36,859 nt of DNA from Nocardia testacea NBRC 100365. GTDB lineage: Bacteria > Actinomycetota > Actinomycetes > Mycobacteriales > Mycobacteriaceae. The DNA lies in assembly GCF_000308775.1 (NCBI RefSeq), contig NZ_BAGJ01000155.1, positions 1 through 36,859 on the forward strand, in the 5' to 3' direction. The notes below the pieces were generated by a model. It searched no databases. It was not told the origin of the DNA and saw only the letters and a list, made by a program, of their open reading frames with translations. Every line of letters begins with the position of its first letter. The stretch's first letter is position 1. Both the position numbers and the translations under genes were made by a program. This document shows positions 1 through 7,161 of the stretch, piece after piece.

Positions 1-1753
1 CCTGGATATCTTTGAGTTCCGCGCCCAGCGTCATCAATTTGTCGGGTTCGGTGGCGGCATCGGCCAGCGCCGCGTGCAGGGCCGTCTCCCGTTCGCCCAG
101 TTTGTCGATGGCACGTTCCAGCCGGGTCAGTTCCTTACGGGCCGCACGGTAGGCCGCGGAATCGGTCTGCGGAGCCGTCGTCTGCGATTGTGTCGTCGCG
201 CGGGTGGAACCGGCGGCCGCGAGTTCGGCACGGCGGCGCAGGTACTGGGTTATCCCTCCGGGCAGGTTGGTGAGCGCGCCGTCACCGAACAGCGCCCAGG
301 TGGTATCGCAGATCCGCTCGACCAGGTAGCGGTCGTGGCTGATCACCACCAGAGTTCCGGCCCAGTTGTCCAGCAGGTCCTCCAGCTGCTGCAGGGTATC
401 GATATCGAGGTCGTTGGTCGGCTCGTCCAGCAGCAGCACATTGGGCTCGGCCATCAGGATGCGCGTGAGTTGCAGGCGGCGCCGCTCGCCACCGGACAGG
501 TCGCGTACCGGGGTGCGCTGGCGGGCCGGGGTGAAACCGAGCCGTTCGGCGAGCTGCCCGGCGGACAGCTCCAGCGCCTTGCTGCCCTCGCCCAGGGTGA
601 TGCGCATGGCGATCTGCTGTACCGCCTCGAGCACCCGCATATCGGTGGGCAGATCGTCGAGTTCCTGCCGCAACCAGCCGATCCGCACGGTCTGGCCCTG
701 GATCCGTTTGCCCGATACCGGGTCGACATCCCCGGCGAGCGCGCGCAACAGCGTGGTCTTGCCCGATCCGTTCACCCCGACCAGACCGACCCGTTCTCCA
801 GGAGCGAGCCGCCAGGTGAGATCGCGGACCAGCTCCCGGCCGTCCGGGGTGGCGAGGGTGGCGTCCTCGAGTTCGATCACCACCCGGCCCAGCCGCTTCT
901 TCGCGAACGCGGTGAGCGAGACCGAATCGCGTGGCGGCGGCACATCGGCGATCAGCGCCTCGGCGGCCTCGACCCGGTAGCGCGGTTTGGACGTACGGGC
1001 CTGCGGGCCACGCCGCAACCAAGCCAGTTCCTTGCGCGCGAGGTTGCGGCGGCGGGCCTCGGTCGCATCGGCCTGACGGGCGCGTTCGGCCCGGGCGAAG
1101 ATCCAGTCGCCGTAGCCGCCCTCGTAGGTTTCGACCCGGCCGCCCACCACCTCCCAAGTGCGGGTGGCGACCGTGTCCAGGAACCAGCGGTCGTGGGTGA
1201 CGACGACGAGCGCGCTACGCCGGGCCAGCAGGTGTCCGGCCAGCCATTCGACCCCTTCGACGTCGAGATGGTTGGTCGGCTCGTCGAGAACCAGCAGATC
1301 CAGCTCCCGCACCAGCGCGGCCGCCAAGGCCACCCGGCGGCGTTCGCCGCCGGACAGGTTGGTGACGGAGGTGTCCAGACCGAGGTCGGCGATACCGATA
1401 CCGTCCAGCACCGACCGGATCCGCGGGTCGGCGGCCCATTCGTGTTCGGCGAGATCGCCGGTGGGCGCGTCGTCGGCCAGCCCGGCCAGCACCACGTCGC
1501 CGACGGTGGCACCCTCGGGCAGCACGCCCCGCTGGGTGACCACCGCCATACGCAGCCCGCCGAGCCGGCTCACCCGGCCGCTGTCGGGCTCCTCGATACC
1601 GGTCAGCACCTCCAGCAGGGTGGTCTTCCCGCCGCCGTTGAGGCCCACCACCCCGATCCGGTCGCCGGAGTGCACACCGAGCGATACTCCGTCGAGCAGC
1701 GGGGTGATCCCGAAACTCTTGCTGACCTGTTCGAGGTTGATCAGGTTGGACAT
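1..1753 (-). CDS. ABC-F family ATPase (C-terminus cut by window edge)
   Basis: This is a soluble protein with two ABC domains and no membrane segments. ABC-F proteins act on the ribosome, either as translation factors or as antibiotic-resistance proteins. The start ATG at 1753 opens MSNLINLEQVSKSFG. Domain 1 has Walker A GLNGGGKTT, signature LSGGERRR and Walker B LLVLDEPTNHLD. After an Arg-rich linker, domain 2 has Walker A GVNGSGKTT, signature LSGGERRR and LLLDEPTNDLD. The tail forms the usual charged coiled coil (KELTRLERAIDKLGERE) and runs off the left edge, so the stop is not seen; only a few residues should be missing. It lies downstream of ispE on the same strand, as in related actinomycetes. 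Whether it gives resistance or is a housekeeping factor cannot be told from sequence alone. Confidence 0.93.
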   Translation of the reverse strand, partial: MSNLINLEQVSKSFGITPLLDGVSLGVHSGDRIGVVGLNGGGKTTLLEVLTGIEEPDSGRVSRLGGLRMAVVTQRGVLPEGATVGDVVLAGLADDAPTGDLAEHEWAADPRIRSVLDGIGIADLGLDTSVTNLSGGERRRVALAAALVRELDLLVLDEPTNHLDVEGVEWLAGHLLARRSALVVVTHDRWFLDTVATRTWEVVGGRVETYEGGYGDWIFARAERARQADATEARRRNLARKELAWLRRGPQARTSKPRYRVEAAEALIADVPPPRDSVSLTAFAKKRLGRVVIELEDATLATPDGRELVRDLTWRLAPGERVGLVGVNGSGKTTLLRALAGDVDPVSGKRIQGQTVRIGWLRQELDDLPTDMRVLEAVQQIAMRITLGEGSKALELSAGQLAERLGFTPARQRTPVRDLSGGERRRLQLTRILMAEPNVLLLDEPTNDLDIDTLQQLEDLLDNWAGTLVVISHDRYLVERICDTTWALFGDGALTNLPGGITQYLRRRAELAAAGSTRATTQSQTTAPQTDSAAYRAARKELTRLERAIDKLGERETALHAALADAATEPDKLMTLGAELKDIQ

Positions 1754-1873
1754 GGATCCTTCCGCCTCCGGCTGCCGGCCACGCCTCTACGGGGCCCAGC
1801 TCAGCCTAATGGGCGCTGGTGAGCGCAGCCCACCCGCAGCCCGCGCAGGGCCACGGCGAAACGGGTCCGGTGA

Positions 1874-2842
1874 TCAGGCGCGGCGCGGGCCCGGCCCGGG
1901 GTCGGGCGCCGGGTGGTGCGGTTCCTCGTGGCCGATCACCCGCGCACCCGGTACCGGCCCGGTGGCCGTGCGCACGCTGCGGGCCACTCCCGCACCGGAC
2001 AGTTCCGCCGCGACCGCCACCGCCGATTCCGCCGATTCGCACAGGAACGCGCAGGTCGGACCGGATCCGGAGATCAGACCGGCCAGAGCGCCGACCTCGA
2101 CGCCCGCCCGCAGCGTGCGGCGCAGCTCGGGGCGCAGCGAGACAGCGGCGGCCTGCAGATCGTTGCCGAGCAGAGGCGCGAGCTGATGCGCGTCACCGGA
2201 GGCCAGTGCCTGCATGATCTCCTGGGGTTCGCCGAGCCGGGGTGGTTCGCCCTGGACCCGCAGCCGGTCGAGTTCGGTGAATACCTCGGGCGTGGACAGT
2301 CCGCCCTTGGCCAGCGCCAGCACCCAGTGGAAGGCGTTGCGGGACAGCACCGGGAGCAGGCGTTCCCCGCGCCCGGTGCCCAGCGCGGTGCCACCGTGCA
2401 GGGCGAAGGGCACATCGCTGCCCAGTTCGGCGGCCACCGCGGCGAGCTCGTCCCGGTTCATTCCCAGTTCCCACAGCTCGTTCAGGCCGACCAGCGCGGC
2501 GGCCGCGTCGGCGCTGCCGCCGGCCATCCCACCGGCGACCGGGATGCCCTTGTCGATGGCGATCTCCACCAGCGGCGCACGTCCGGCCACCTGGGCGAGC
2601 CGGACCGCGGCCTTCCACACCAGATTCGTCCGGTCGGTGGGAACTTCGGCTGCGCCCTCCCCGGTGACCCGCAGGGTGAGCGAGTTGGCCGGGGTGATCT
2701 CCAGGTCGTCGGCCAGCGAGAGTGCCTGGAATACGGTGGTGAGCTCGTGGTAGCCGTCGGCGCGCAGATCACCCACTCCCAGATGGAGGTTCACCTTCGA
2801 AGGAGCCCGCACGGTGACGGGACTGGGCACAACGGACAGCAC
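1874..2842 (-). CDS. ispE: 4-diphosphocytidyl-2-C-methyl-D-erythritol kinase IspE
   Basis: IspE is the ATP-dependent kinase of the MEP isoprenoid pathway and phosphorylates CDP-methylerythritol. The N-terminal substrate motif VRAPSKVNLHLGVGDLRADGYHEL and the GHMP-kinase glycine loop PVAGGMAGGSADAAA are both clear. The C-terminal GSGPTCAFL motif completes the family pattern. A GTG at 2842 gives about 322 residues, near the usual length. An in-frame ATG at 2881 would add 13 residues that do not look like the family. In M. tuberculosis the gene sits next to rsmA. Here about 0.5 kb carrying a copZ-like gene and a gene fragment separates the two, so ispE probably has its own promoter or relies on read-through. 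Confidence 0.95.
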   Translation of the reverse strand: MLSVVPSPVTVRAPSKVNLHLGVGDLRADGYHELTTVFQALSLADDLEITPANSLTLRVTGEGAAEVPTDRTNLVWKAAVRLAQVAGRAPLVEIAIDKGIPVAGGMAGGSADAAAALVGLNELWELGMNRDELAAVAAELGSDVPFALHGGTALGTGRGERLLPVLSRNAFHWVLALAKGGLSTPEVFTELDRLRVQGEPPRLGEPQEIMQALASGDAHQLAPLLGNDLQAAAVSLRPELRRTLRAGVEVGALAGLISGSGPTCAFLCESAESAVAVAAELSGAGVARSVRTATGPVPGARVIGHEEPHHPAPDPGPGPRRA

Positions 2843-2945
2843 GGTGACCCAGCCTAATAGGCGCAGTTGGGCGAAGCCCATCCCCAGCCGCCGGACGGCG
2901 CCGCCGGATCACCGGGACGACACCGGACCGCGTCGCGCCCGGCCG

Positions 2946-3065
2946 TCAGAACATTCCGTGTGGGATCGCGGCCGGGTCGGGCACCGCCTGGACGACGTCC
3001 CAGTGTTCCACGATCGTGCCCTTCGGGAAGTCGGGCGCGAGCGCTCGGGCCGACTCGTTGCGGCC
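2946..3065 (-). pseudogene. C-terminal remnant of an NTF2/SnoaL-like protein
   Basis: On the minus strand this frame encodes PKGTIVEHWDVVQAVPD and ends in HGMF followed by TGA at 2946. That pattern (KIVEHWDVxQxVP...NGMF) is the typical C-terminus of nuclear-transport-factor-2/SnoaL-like proteins. The first ~100 residues of the fold are missing: upstream in this frame the sequence turns into the promoter and start of the copZ-like gene on the other strand. It is best read as a truncated relic left by a rearrangement in the rsmA-ispE gap. The 5' limit given is approximate. Family assignment rests on this short motif only. Confidence 0.5.
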
Positions 3066-3086
3066 CGTACCCCCGGGGGGTATATT
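3058..3086 (+). promoter_or_regulatory. copZ promoter with CsoR-type operator in the spacer
   Basis: A sigma-70-like promoter is visible: -35 TTGCGG (3058-3063), a 17-bp spacer and -10 TATATT (3081-3086). The spacer holds the GC-rich dyad TACCCCC/GGGGGGTA at 3068-3082, which resembles the operators of CsoR copper sensors. A repressor bound there would cover the spacer, and copper would release it. No csoR gene lies in this window, so the regulator would act in trans. Confidence 0.68.
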
Positions 3087-3126
3087 GGACATGGTCCCGC
3101 ACGGGAACGAGCACGAAGGAGATGTC

Positions 3127-3336
3127 ATGGCCACGACCAGCACCTACACCGTCACCGGAATGACCTGCGGACACTGCGTCCAGTCGGTACAGACCGAGAT
3201 CGGCAAGATCGACGGTGTCACCGGCGTCGACGTGGACCTCGCGTCCGGCCGGGTCGTCGTCGAGGGCAGCGGTCCCATCGCCGATGCCGATATCGCCGCG
3301 GCGGTGGACGAAGCGGGTTACGAGATCGCCCGGTAA
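3127..3336 (+). CDS. CopZ-like heavy-metal-associated (HMA) metallochaperone
   Basis: This is a 69-residue, single-domain HMA protein with the metal-binding loop GMTCGHC at residues 11-17 and the ferredoxin-like pattern ending in VDEAGYEI. Such proteins carry Cu(I) to a P-type ATPase or to a copper sensor. The ATG at 3127 follows GAAGGAG at 3115-3121, a strong ribosome-binding site. It is monocistronic on the plus strand between two minus-strand genes, with its own promoter and CsoR-like operator. No copper ATPase or csoR is adjacent, which is unusual because copZ normally travels with copA. Copper specificity is inferred from the operator and the Cys-x2-Cys loop. Confidence 0.9.
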   Translation: MATTSTYTVTGMTCGHCVQSVQTEIGKIDGVTGVDVDLASGRVVVEGSGPIADADIAAAVDEAGYEIAR

Positions 3337-3366
3337 GCAGGGCGATCGGAATCGATTCCGGAGGGA

Positions 3367-4248
3367 TCAGGACTGCGCGGCGAGTCGGACGAAGGCCGCG
3401 GTGTCCAGGGTTTCCCCGCGGGCAGTCGGTGCGATCCCGGCGGCGAGCAGCCGCCGCTCGGCTTCCGCGGGGCTACCCGCCCACCCCGCCAGCGCGGCGC
3501 GCAGCGTTTTGCGGCGTTGCGCGAAGGCCAGATCGACCACCTCGAAAACGCGGAGCCGATGCGCTTCGTCGACCGGCCACGGCGGTTCGGTGAACCGGTC
3601 GATACGCACCAGACCCGATTCCACCTGCGGCACCGGCCAGAACACCTGCCGGCCCACCGCGCCCGCCTTGCGCACGGTGCCGTAGAACCCGGCCTTCACA
3701 CTGGGCACCCCGTACACCCGGCCGCCCGGTTTCGCGGCGAGCCGGTCGGCCACCTCGGCCTGCACCATCACCAGCGTGGTGGTGATACTCGGGAACTCGG
3801 CGAGCAGATGCAACAGCACCGGCACGGCCACGTTGTAGGGAAGATTCGCGACCAGCGCGGTCGGCGCCACCGCCAGCGCCGCCGACCCGATCCGCAGTGC
3901 GTCACCCGGGATCACGGTCAGCCGCTCGGCCAGCGGAGCGGCCCGTTCCCGCACCGTCGCGGGCAGTTGCCCGGCCAGCACCGGATCGATCTCCACCGCG
4001 AGGACGGCATCCACCACATCCAGTAGCGCCAAGGTCAGGGAACCGAGACCGGGCCCCACCTCCAGCACGGTATCCGCCCGCCCGACACCGGCCGCGGTCA
4101 CGATGCGCCGGACGGTGTTGCCGTCGTGCACGAAGTTCTGGCCGAGCTGTTTGGTCGGGCGCACACCCAGGCGCTCCGCCAGTTCGCGCACCTGCGCGGG
4201 ACCCAGCAGTTCGGCCTGACCACGCACCATCATCTCGGCATCGGACAC
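3367..4248 (-). CDS. rsmA: 16S rRNA adenine(1518/1519)-N6-dimethyltransferase RsmA (KsgA)
   Basis: RsmA dimethylates two adjacent adenines near the 3' end of 16S rRNA during late 30S assembly. The SAM-binding motif EVGPGLGSLT lies at about residues 63-72, the acidic residue of motif II in AVEIDP, and the catalytic NLPYN motif at 135-139. The N-terminal KQLGQNFVHD is the family signature. The length of 293 residues is normal. It lies between tatD and ispE as in M. tuberculosis, but the intervening rpfB slot holds only a remnant, and ispE is separated from it by copZ. Confidence 0.96.
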   Translation of the reverse strand: MSDAEMMVRGQAELLGPAQVRELAERLGVRPTKQLGQNFVHDGNTVRRIVTAAGVGRADTVLEVGPGLGSLTLALLDVVDAVLAVEIDPVLAGQLPATVRERAAPLAERLTVIPGDALRIGSAALAVAPTALVANLPYNVAVPVLLHLLAEFPSITTTLVMVQAEVADRLAAKPGGRVYGVPSVKAGFYGTVRKAGAVGRQVFWPVPQVESGLVRIDRFTEPPWPVDEAHRLRVFEVVDLAFAQRRKTLRAALAGWAGSPAEAERRLLAAGIAPTARGETLDTAAFVRLAAQS

Positions 4249-4297
4249 CGGGAGAACCTACCAACCCGGGCCCGGACGCCCACGCGGGCGGGAAGGG

Positions 4298-4486
4298 TCA
4301 GGCGGCTGCCGGCTCCAGCGAGTACGACACGCCCGCCGGCGCGGAGTGCGCCCGTTCGCCACCGGAGTCGTGGGTGATGATGGCCGCACCGGCGCCGGCG
4401 ATCAAGGTCAGCAGCACAGCGGCGATGACCAGGTACAGCAGGGGTGAGCGTGAGGAGTTGATCCTCGCAAAGGGTGACACGGTCAC
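4298..4486 (-). pseudogene. Small membrane protein, probable N-terminal remnant of rpfB
   Basis: From GTG at 4486 (or GTG at 4480) the frame reads VSPFARINSSRSPLLYLVIAAVLLTL..., one strong transmembrane/signal-anchor helix, then about 25 polar residues ending EPAAA. In M. tuberculosis this position, between tatD and rsmA, holds rpfB, which encodes a resuscitation-promoting factor. The N-terminal anchor resembles the start of actinobacterial RpfB as I recall it. The DUF348, G5 and lysozyme-like domains are all absent. It could instead be a real 60-residue membrane protein. The open frame upstream of 4486 (to 4615) has no plausible start context and was not included. Confidence 0.5.
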
Positions 4487-4600
4487 GAGACGATAACGAA
4501 GCCGCCGGGCCCCGACAAGGGCTACGAACCGACCCGTCGATTCTTCACATCTCCGGACGTCCCTCGCACCCCAGGTAGACGAAATCCCAGCCCCTTGAAT

Positions 4601-4616
4601 TGTGATTTGCATCACT
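4601..4616. promoter_or_regulatory. CRP-type binding site
   Basis: TGTGATTTGCATCACT matches the TGTGA-N6-TCACA consensus of CRP proteins, including the mycobacterial regulator Rv3676, at 9 of 10 fixed positions. It lies 115 bp upstream of the rpfB remnant start and 16 bp downstream of the tatD stop. In M. tuberculosis, CRP is known to control rpfA, so a CRP site in front of an rpf-type gene is credible. Confidence 0.6.
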
Positions 4617-4631
4617 CTAGATCAACAGGGG

Positions 4632-5468
4632 TCAGGTGCGGCCGAATCGATAGATACGGCGAGCGTTCGCGGTGCTGATCTCGGCCAGTTCCCCCGGGTC
4701 CTGGCCACGGATCTCGGCGACCGCGCGCACAGTGTAGGGCAGGCAGTACGGCTCGTTCGGCGCACCCCGGTACGGGTGCGGGGTCAGATACGGCGCGTCG
4801 GTTTCGAACAGCAGTTGCTCGTCGGGCACCACCCGCACCGCTTCCCGCAATTCGTGCGCGTTCTTGAAACTCGCCGTCCCCGAGAAACTCAGGACATATC
4901 CCTCGGCCACACACGACACCGCCATATTCGCGTCCGAGGAGAAACAGTGGAAGATCACCGTCTCCGGGGCGCCCTCGTCGAGCAGCACGGTCAGCAGGTC
5001 GTGATCGGCCTCTCGGTTGTGGATCATCAGCGGTTTGCCGAGGCGCTTCGCCAGATCGATATGCCAGCGGAAACCCTCGATCTGAGTCTCGACATCCGCG
5101 CACCCCTCGAGCTTGCCCGGCCAGTAGTAGTCCAATCCGGTTTCCCCGACCGCCACCACCCGGGGGTCGGCGGCCAGCTTCTCCAACTCCGCCCGCGCCG
5201 CGTCGTCGAGCGCGTTCGCCCGGGTCGGATGCAGCGCGACCGCGGCGTACACCCGGTCGTCCCAGTTCGCGGCATCCACGGCCCAGCGCGCGGCGGTGAG
5301 ATCGTCGGCGACGGTGACCACCCTGCCGACACCCACCCCGGCCGCCCGGTCCACCATCTCCGCCACCGAGGCGGCGTCGGTGGCGCCACAAGCGTCCAGA
5401 TGGGTGTGCGCGTCGACCAGCGGGGTCAGTGGCTCCGGCAACGGCGGCGCGGAACGCCGGCCACTCAT
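4632..5468 (-). CDS. tatD: TatD-family metal-dependent DNase
   Basis: TatD proteins are amidohydrolase-fold nucleases with a two-metal centre. The metal ligands are visible: DAHTHLD (H21, H23), GETGLDYYW (E109), the HNREA histidine, HCFS, and ETDAPYLTPHPYRG near the C-terminus. The length of 278 residues is normal. The ATG at 5468 is the natural start. It is on the minus strand, divergent from metG. In mycobacteria the two genes are adjacent, but here a TnpB element lies between them. Confidence 0.95.
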   Translation of the reverse strand: MSGRRSAPPLPEPLTPLVDAHTHLDACGATDAASVAEMVDRAAGVGVGRVVTVADDLTAARWAVDAANWDDRVYAAVALHPTRANALDDAARAELEKLAADPRVVAVGETGLDYYWPGKLEGCADVETQIEGFRWHIDLAKRLGKPLMIHNREADHDLLTVLLDEGAPETVIFHCFSSDANMAVSCVAEGYVLSFSGTASFKNAHELREAVRVVPDEQLLFETDAPYLTPHPYRGAPNEPYCLPYTVRAVAEIRGQDPGELAEISTANARRIYRFGRT

Positions 5469-5638
5469 CGGCCGGCCACCTGTCGCCGGCCGGCCGAGCT
5501 TACCGGGGGACGAAACTCTCGTACGAAGTCACGAAGAGGCACAGTCCTCACAGTAGAGCCACAGCCCGTACTCTCTCATGCCAGGAACACGGAGCCGAAT
5601 CGGTCTCCAGTCGGCCCCCATGATGGAATCGACACACC

Positions 5639-5790
5639 TTAACCCTTCCCCACGGCTGGAGCCGGGGGATTTTCAGCTCGGACCGCACGACCGACCGCCC
5701 CGGAAGGAGACCGGCAATGTCTTACGTCGTCGACACCGACACGGTCGAGTTCTCCCGTGGCCGCCATCAAGATCACGGCAGCGGCGTTTC
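5639..5790 (-). ncRNA. Possible reRNA (omega RNA) scaffold of TnpB
   Basis: The 3' end of tnpB ends in a strong hairpin at 5648-5668 (CCCC-x-CGGCT, 2-nt loop, AGCCG-GGGG), a typical right-end structure of TnpB elements. In characterised systems the guide RNA overlaps the 3' end of tnpB, and the guide segment is the flanking DNA just after the element end. Here that would be the bases just below about 5639 on the minus strand. The exact element end and the 5' end of the RNA are not determined. Confidence 0.35.
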
Positions 5791-6847
5791 GGTCGCGGTC
5801 TGCGGCATGCCCGCAGGCCTGACAACGGAAAGCACGTACCTCCAACGCGAGCCGCTGCTTGGCTCTCGCACCACAACTCGCGCAGGTCATCGTCGTATAT
5901 GCGGGCGGCACCAACACCACCCTCCGCCCCGCCCGCCTGGCACGCTCGATCAGCTCCCGCTTCGCGGCACCGACCGCGGCATCCGCCGCTTTTCGGGCCA
6001 TCGTCGAACGGAACAAGAATCCGGGGTTGAAGTCCTCGACGGCAATCGTGTGATGGTTCCCGACCACACGCTTCGCCCACACCCGGGCATCGTAGGTGTT
6101 CTGCCGAGCCGCCTTCTTGTGCAGTCTCGCAGCTTCGCGCCGTGCCCGCAGATACCCGGCACTGGGTGCGTGCCCACGTGCCCGGCGACGGCGCGCCATC
6201 GCGCGCTGCGCCCGAGCCAGTTCCGCAGCGCATCGCTTCCGGTGCCCGCCGTAGGGCAGATCGTAAGCCGGGTCGGTGGTCGTCGCCGTAGTGGACACAC
6301 CCCAGTCGATACCTATACCACCCGATACGACCGGGGCAGCGACGATTTCGCGGTGCACCACGAACGACGCATACCAATGACCGAGCGCGTCCCGGTACAC
6401 ACGCACCGAGGTCGGCTCCGACGGCAGTTCCCGCGACCACACCACGGGAATCGCTACCTTCCCCGGCAACCGGAGACGACCGTCCTTGATCGAGAACCCC
6501 CGCCTGGTGTACTCCAGCGACGGCAGACAGCTCTTGCGGGACTTCACCGTGGGCCTGCCCCGGCCTTTCACCCTGAACGACTCATCCAGGGCCCGCGCAT
6601 AGGTGCGCAGCGTCTGCTGCTGTGCGACTTGCGAGCCTTCCCGCAACCAGGCGACACGCCCGCGCGCTTCGGTCAGCATTCTCGACAGCTTCCCGAATGT
6701 CGGTGCGCTGCCGATGCGTTGCTGGTGGACGGCTTCGTTCCAAAGGAAGCGGCATCGATGCCACTCGGAGCCCAACGCCCGACCCGCGTGTGCACCCGGA
6801 CGCAAGCGATAGGTGTAGCGCACGATTTCCCCCACGCCCGACAACAT
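5639..6847 (-). CDS. tnpB: TnpB, RNA-guided nuclease of IS200/IS605-type elements
   Basis: TnpB is the transposon-encoded RuvC nuclease related to Cas12, guided by an RNA made from the element's right end. The RuvC parts are intact: GIDWGVSTTA (first Asp), AVEDFNPG (Glu) and DRDRNAA (third Asp). A zinc ribbon CASC...CQAC stands between the last two. The N-terminal part (YTYRLRPG..., CRFLWNEAV) is the usual wedge/REC region. The start is uncertain: ATG 6847, GTG 6835 or GTG 6823; the last gives the common VRYTYRL opening. No TnpA transposase is nearby, so the element would need help to move, or TnpB is kept for another reason. The sequence is not visibly decayed. Confidence 0.93.
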   Translation of the reverse strand: MLSGVGEIVRYTYRLRPGAHAGRALGSEWHRCRFLWNEAVHQQRIGSAPTFGKLSRMLTEARGRVAWLREGSQVAQQQTLRTYARALDESFRVKGRGRPTVKSRKSCLPSLEYTRRGFSIKDGRLRLPGKVAIPVVWSRELPSEPTSVRVYRDALGHWYASFVVHREIVAAPVVSGGIGIDWGVSTTATTTDPAYDLPYGGHRKRCAAELARAQRAMARRRRARGHAPSAGYLRARREAARLHKKAARQNTYDARVWAKRVVGNHHTIAVEDFNPGFLFRSTMARKAADAAVGAAKRELIERARRAGRRVVLVPPAYTTMTCASCGARAKQRLALEVRAFRCQACGHAADRDRNAAAVILMAATGELDRVGVDDVRHCRSPSGAVGRAVRAENPPAPAVGKG

Positions 6848-7074
6848 ACGGCATCGAATTGCCTGCTCCTGTCGTGGGGCGGGAGGCCGTGCCTCGCCAC
6901 GCGCGCCTATCCGTCGGTTGTGCACCGCGGTTCTGGAGACAACGACCGTCCAACAGACCGAGCGCCGACCTTCGCAGGTATTGCGTGCCGGGCGCCCCGC
7001 CTCCGATTCTCGCCCGCCGCCCCACAGACCGATTCGTATTTCGCCGCCTCAGCCAGCGGCGCAATCCTGAAAGA

Positions 7075-7161
7075 ATGAACGCTATGCCGAGAACCCGAAC
7101 GCCTGCTCCTCGATCAGTCCCCGCACCCGGCAGCGGACGTTTGCTCGGGAGTATCCGATGA
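7075..7161 (+). other. Small upstream ORF overlapping the metG start (ATGA)
   Basis: An ATG at 7075 opens a 28-codon frame (MNAMPRTRTPAP...) rich in Pro and Arg. Its stop TGA overlaps the metG start ATG at 7158 in an ATGA junction. This could couple translation of metG to a leader peptide. The upstream ribosome-binding site is weak and no family is recognised, so it may be chance. Confidence 0.22.

Noticed and set aside
74..1822. Long plus-strand open frame (582 codons)
   Set aside because: It is antisense to the ABC-F gene, whose two ABC domains are unmistakable; long antisense frames are expected at this GC content.
4487..4600. Possible c-di-AMP (ydaO) riboswitch, as found before some actinobacterial rpf genes
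   Set aside because: I could not recognise the conserved ydaO core motifs in this leader.
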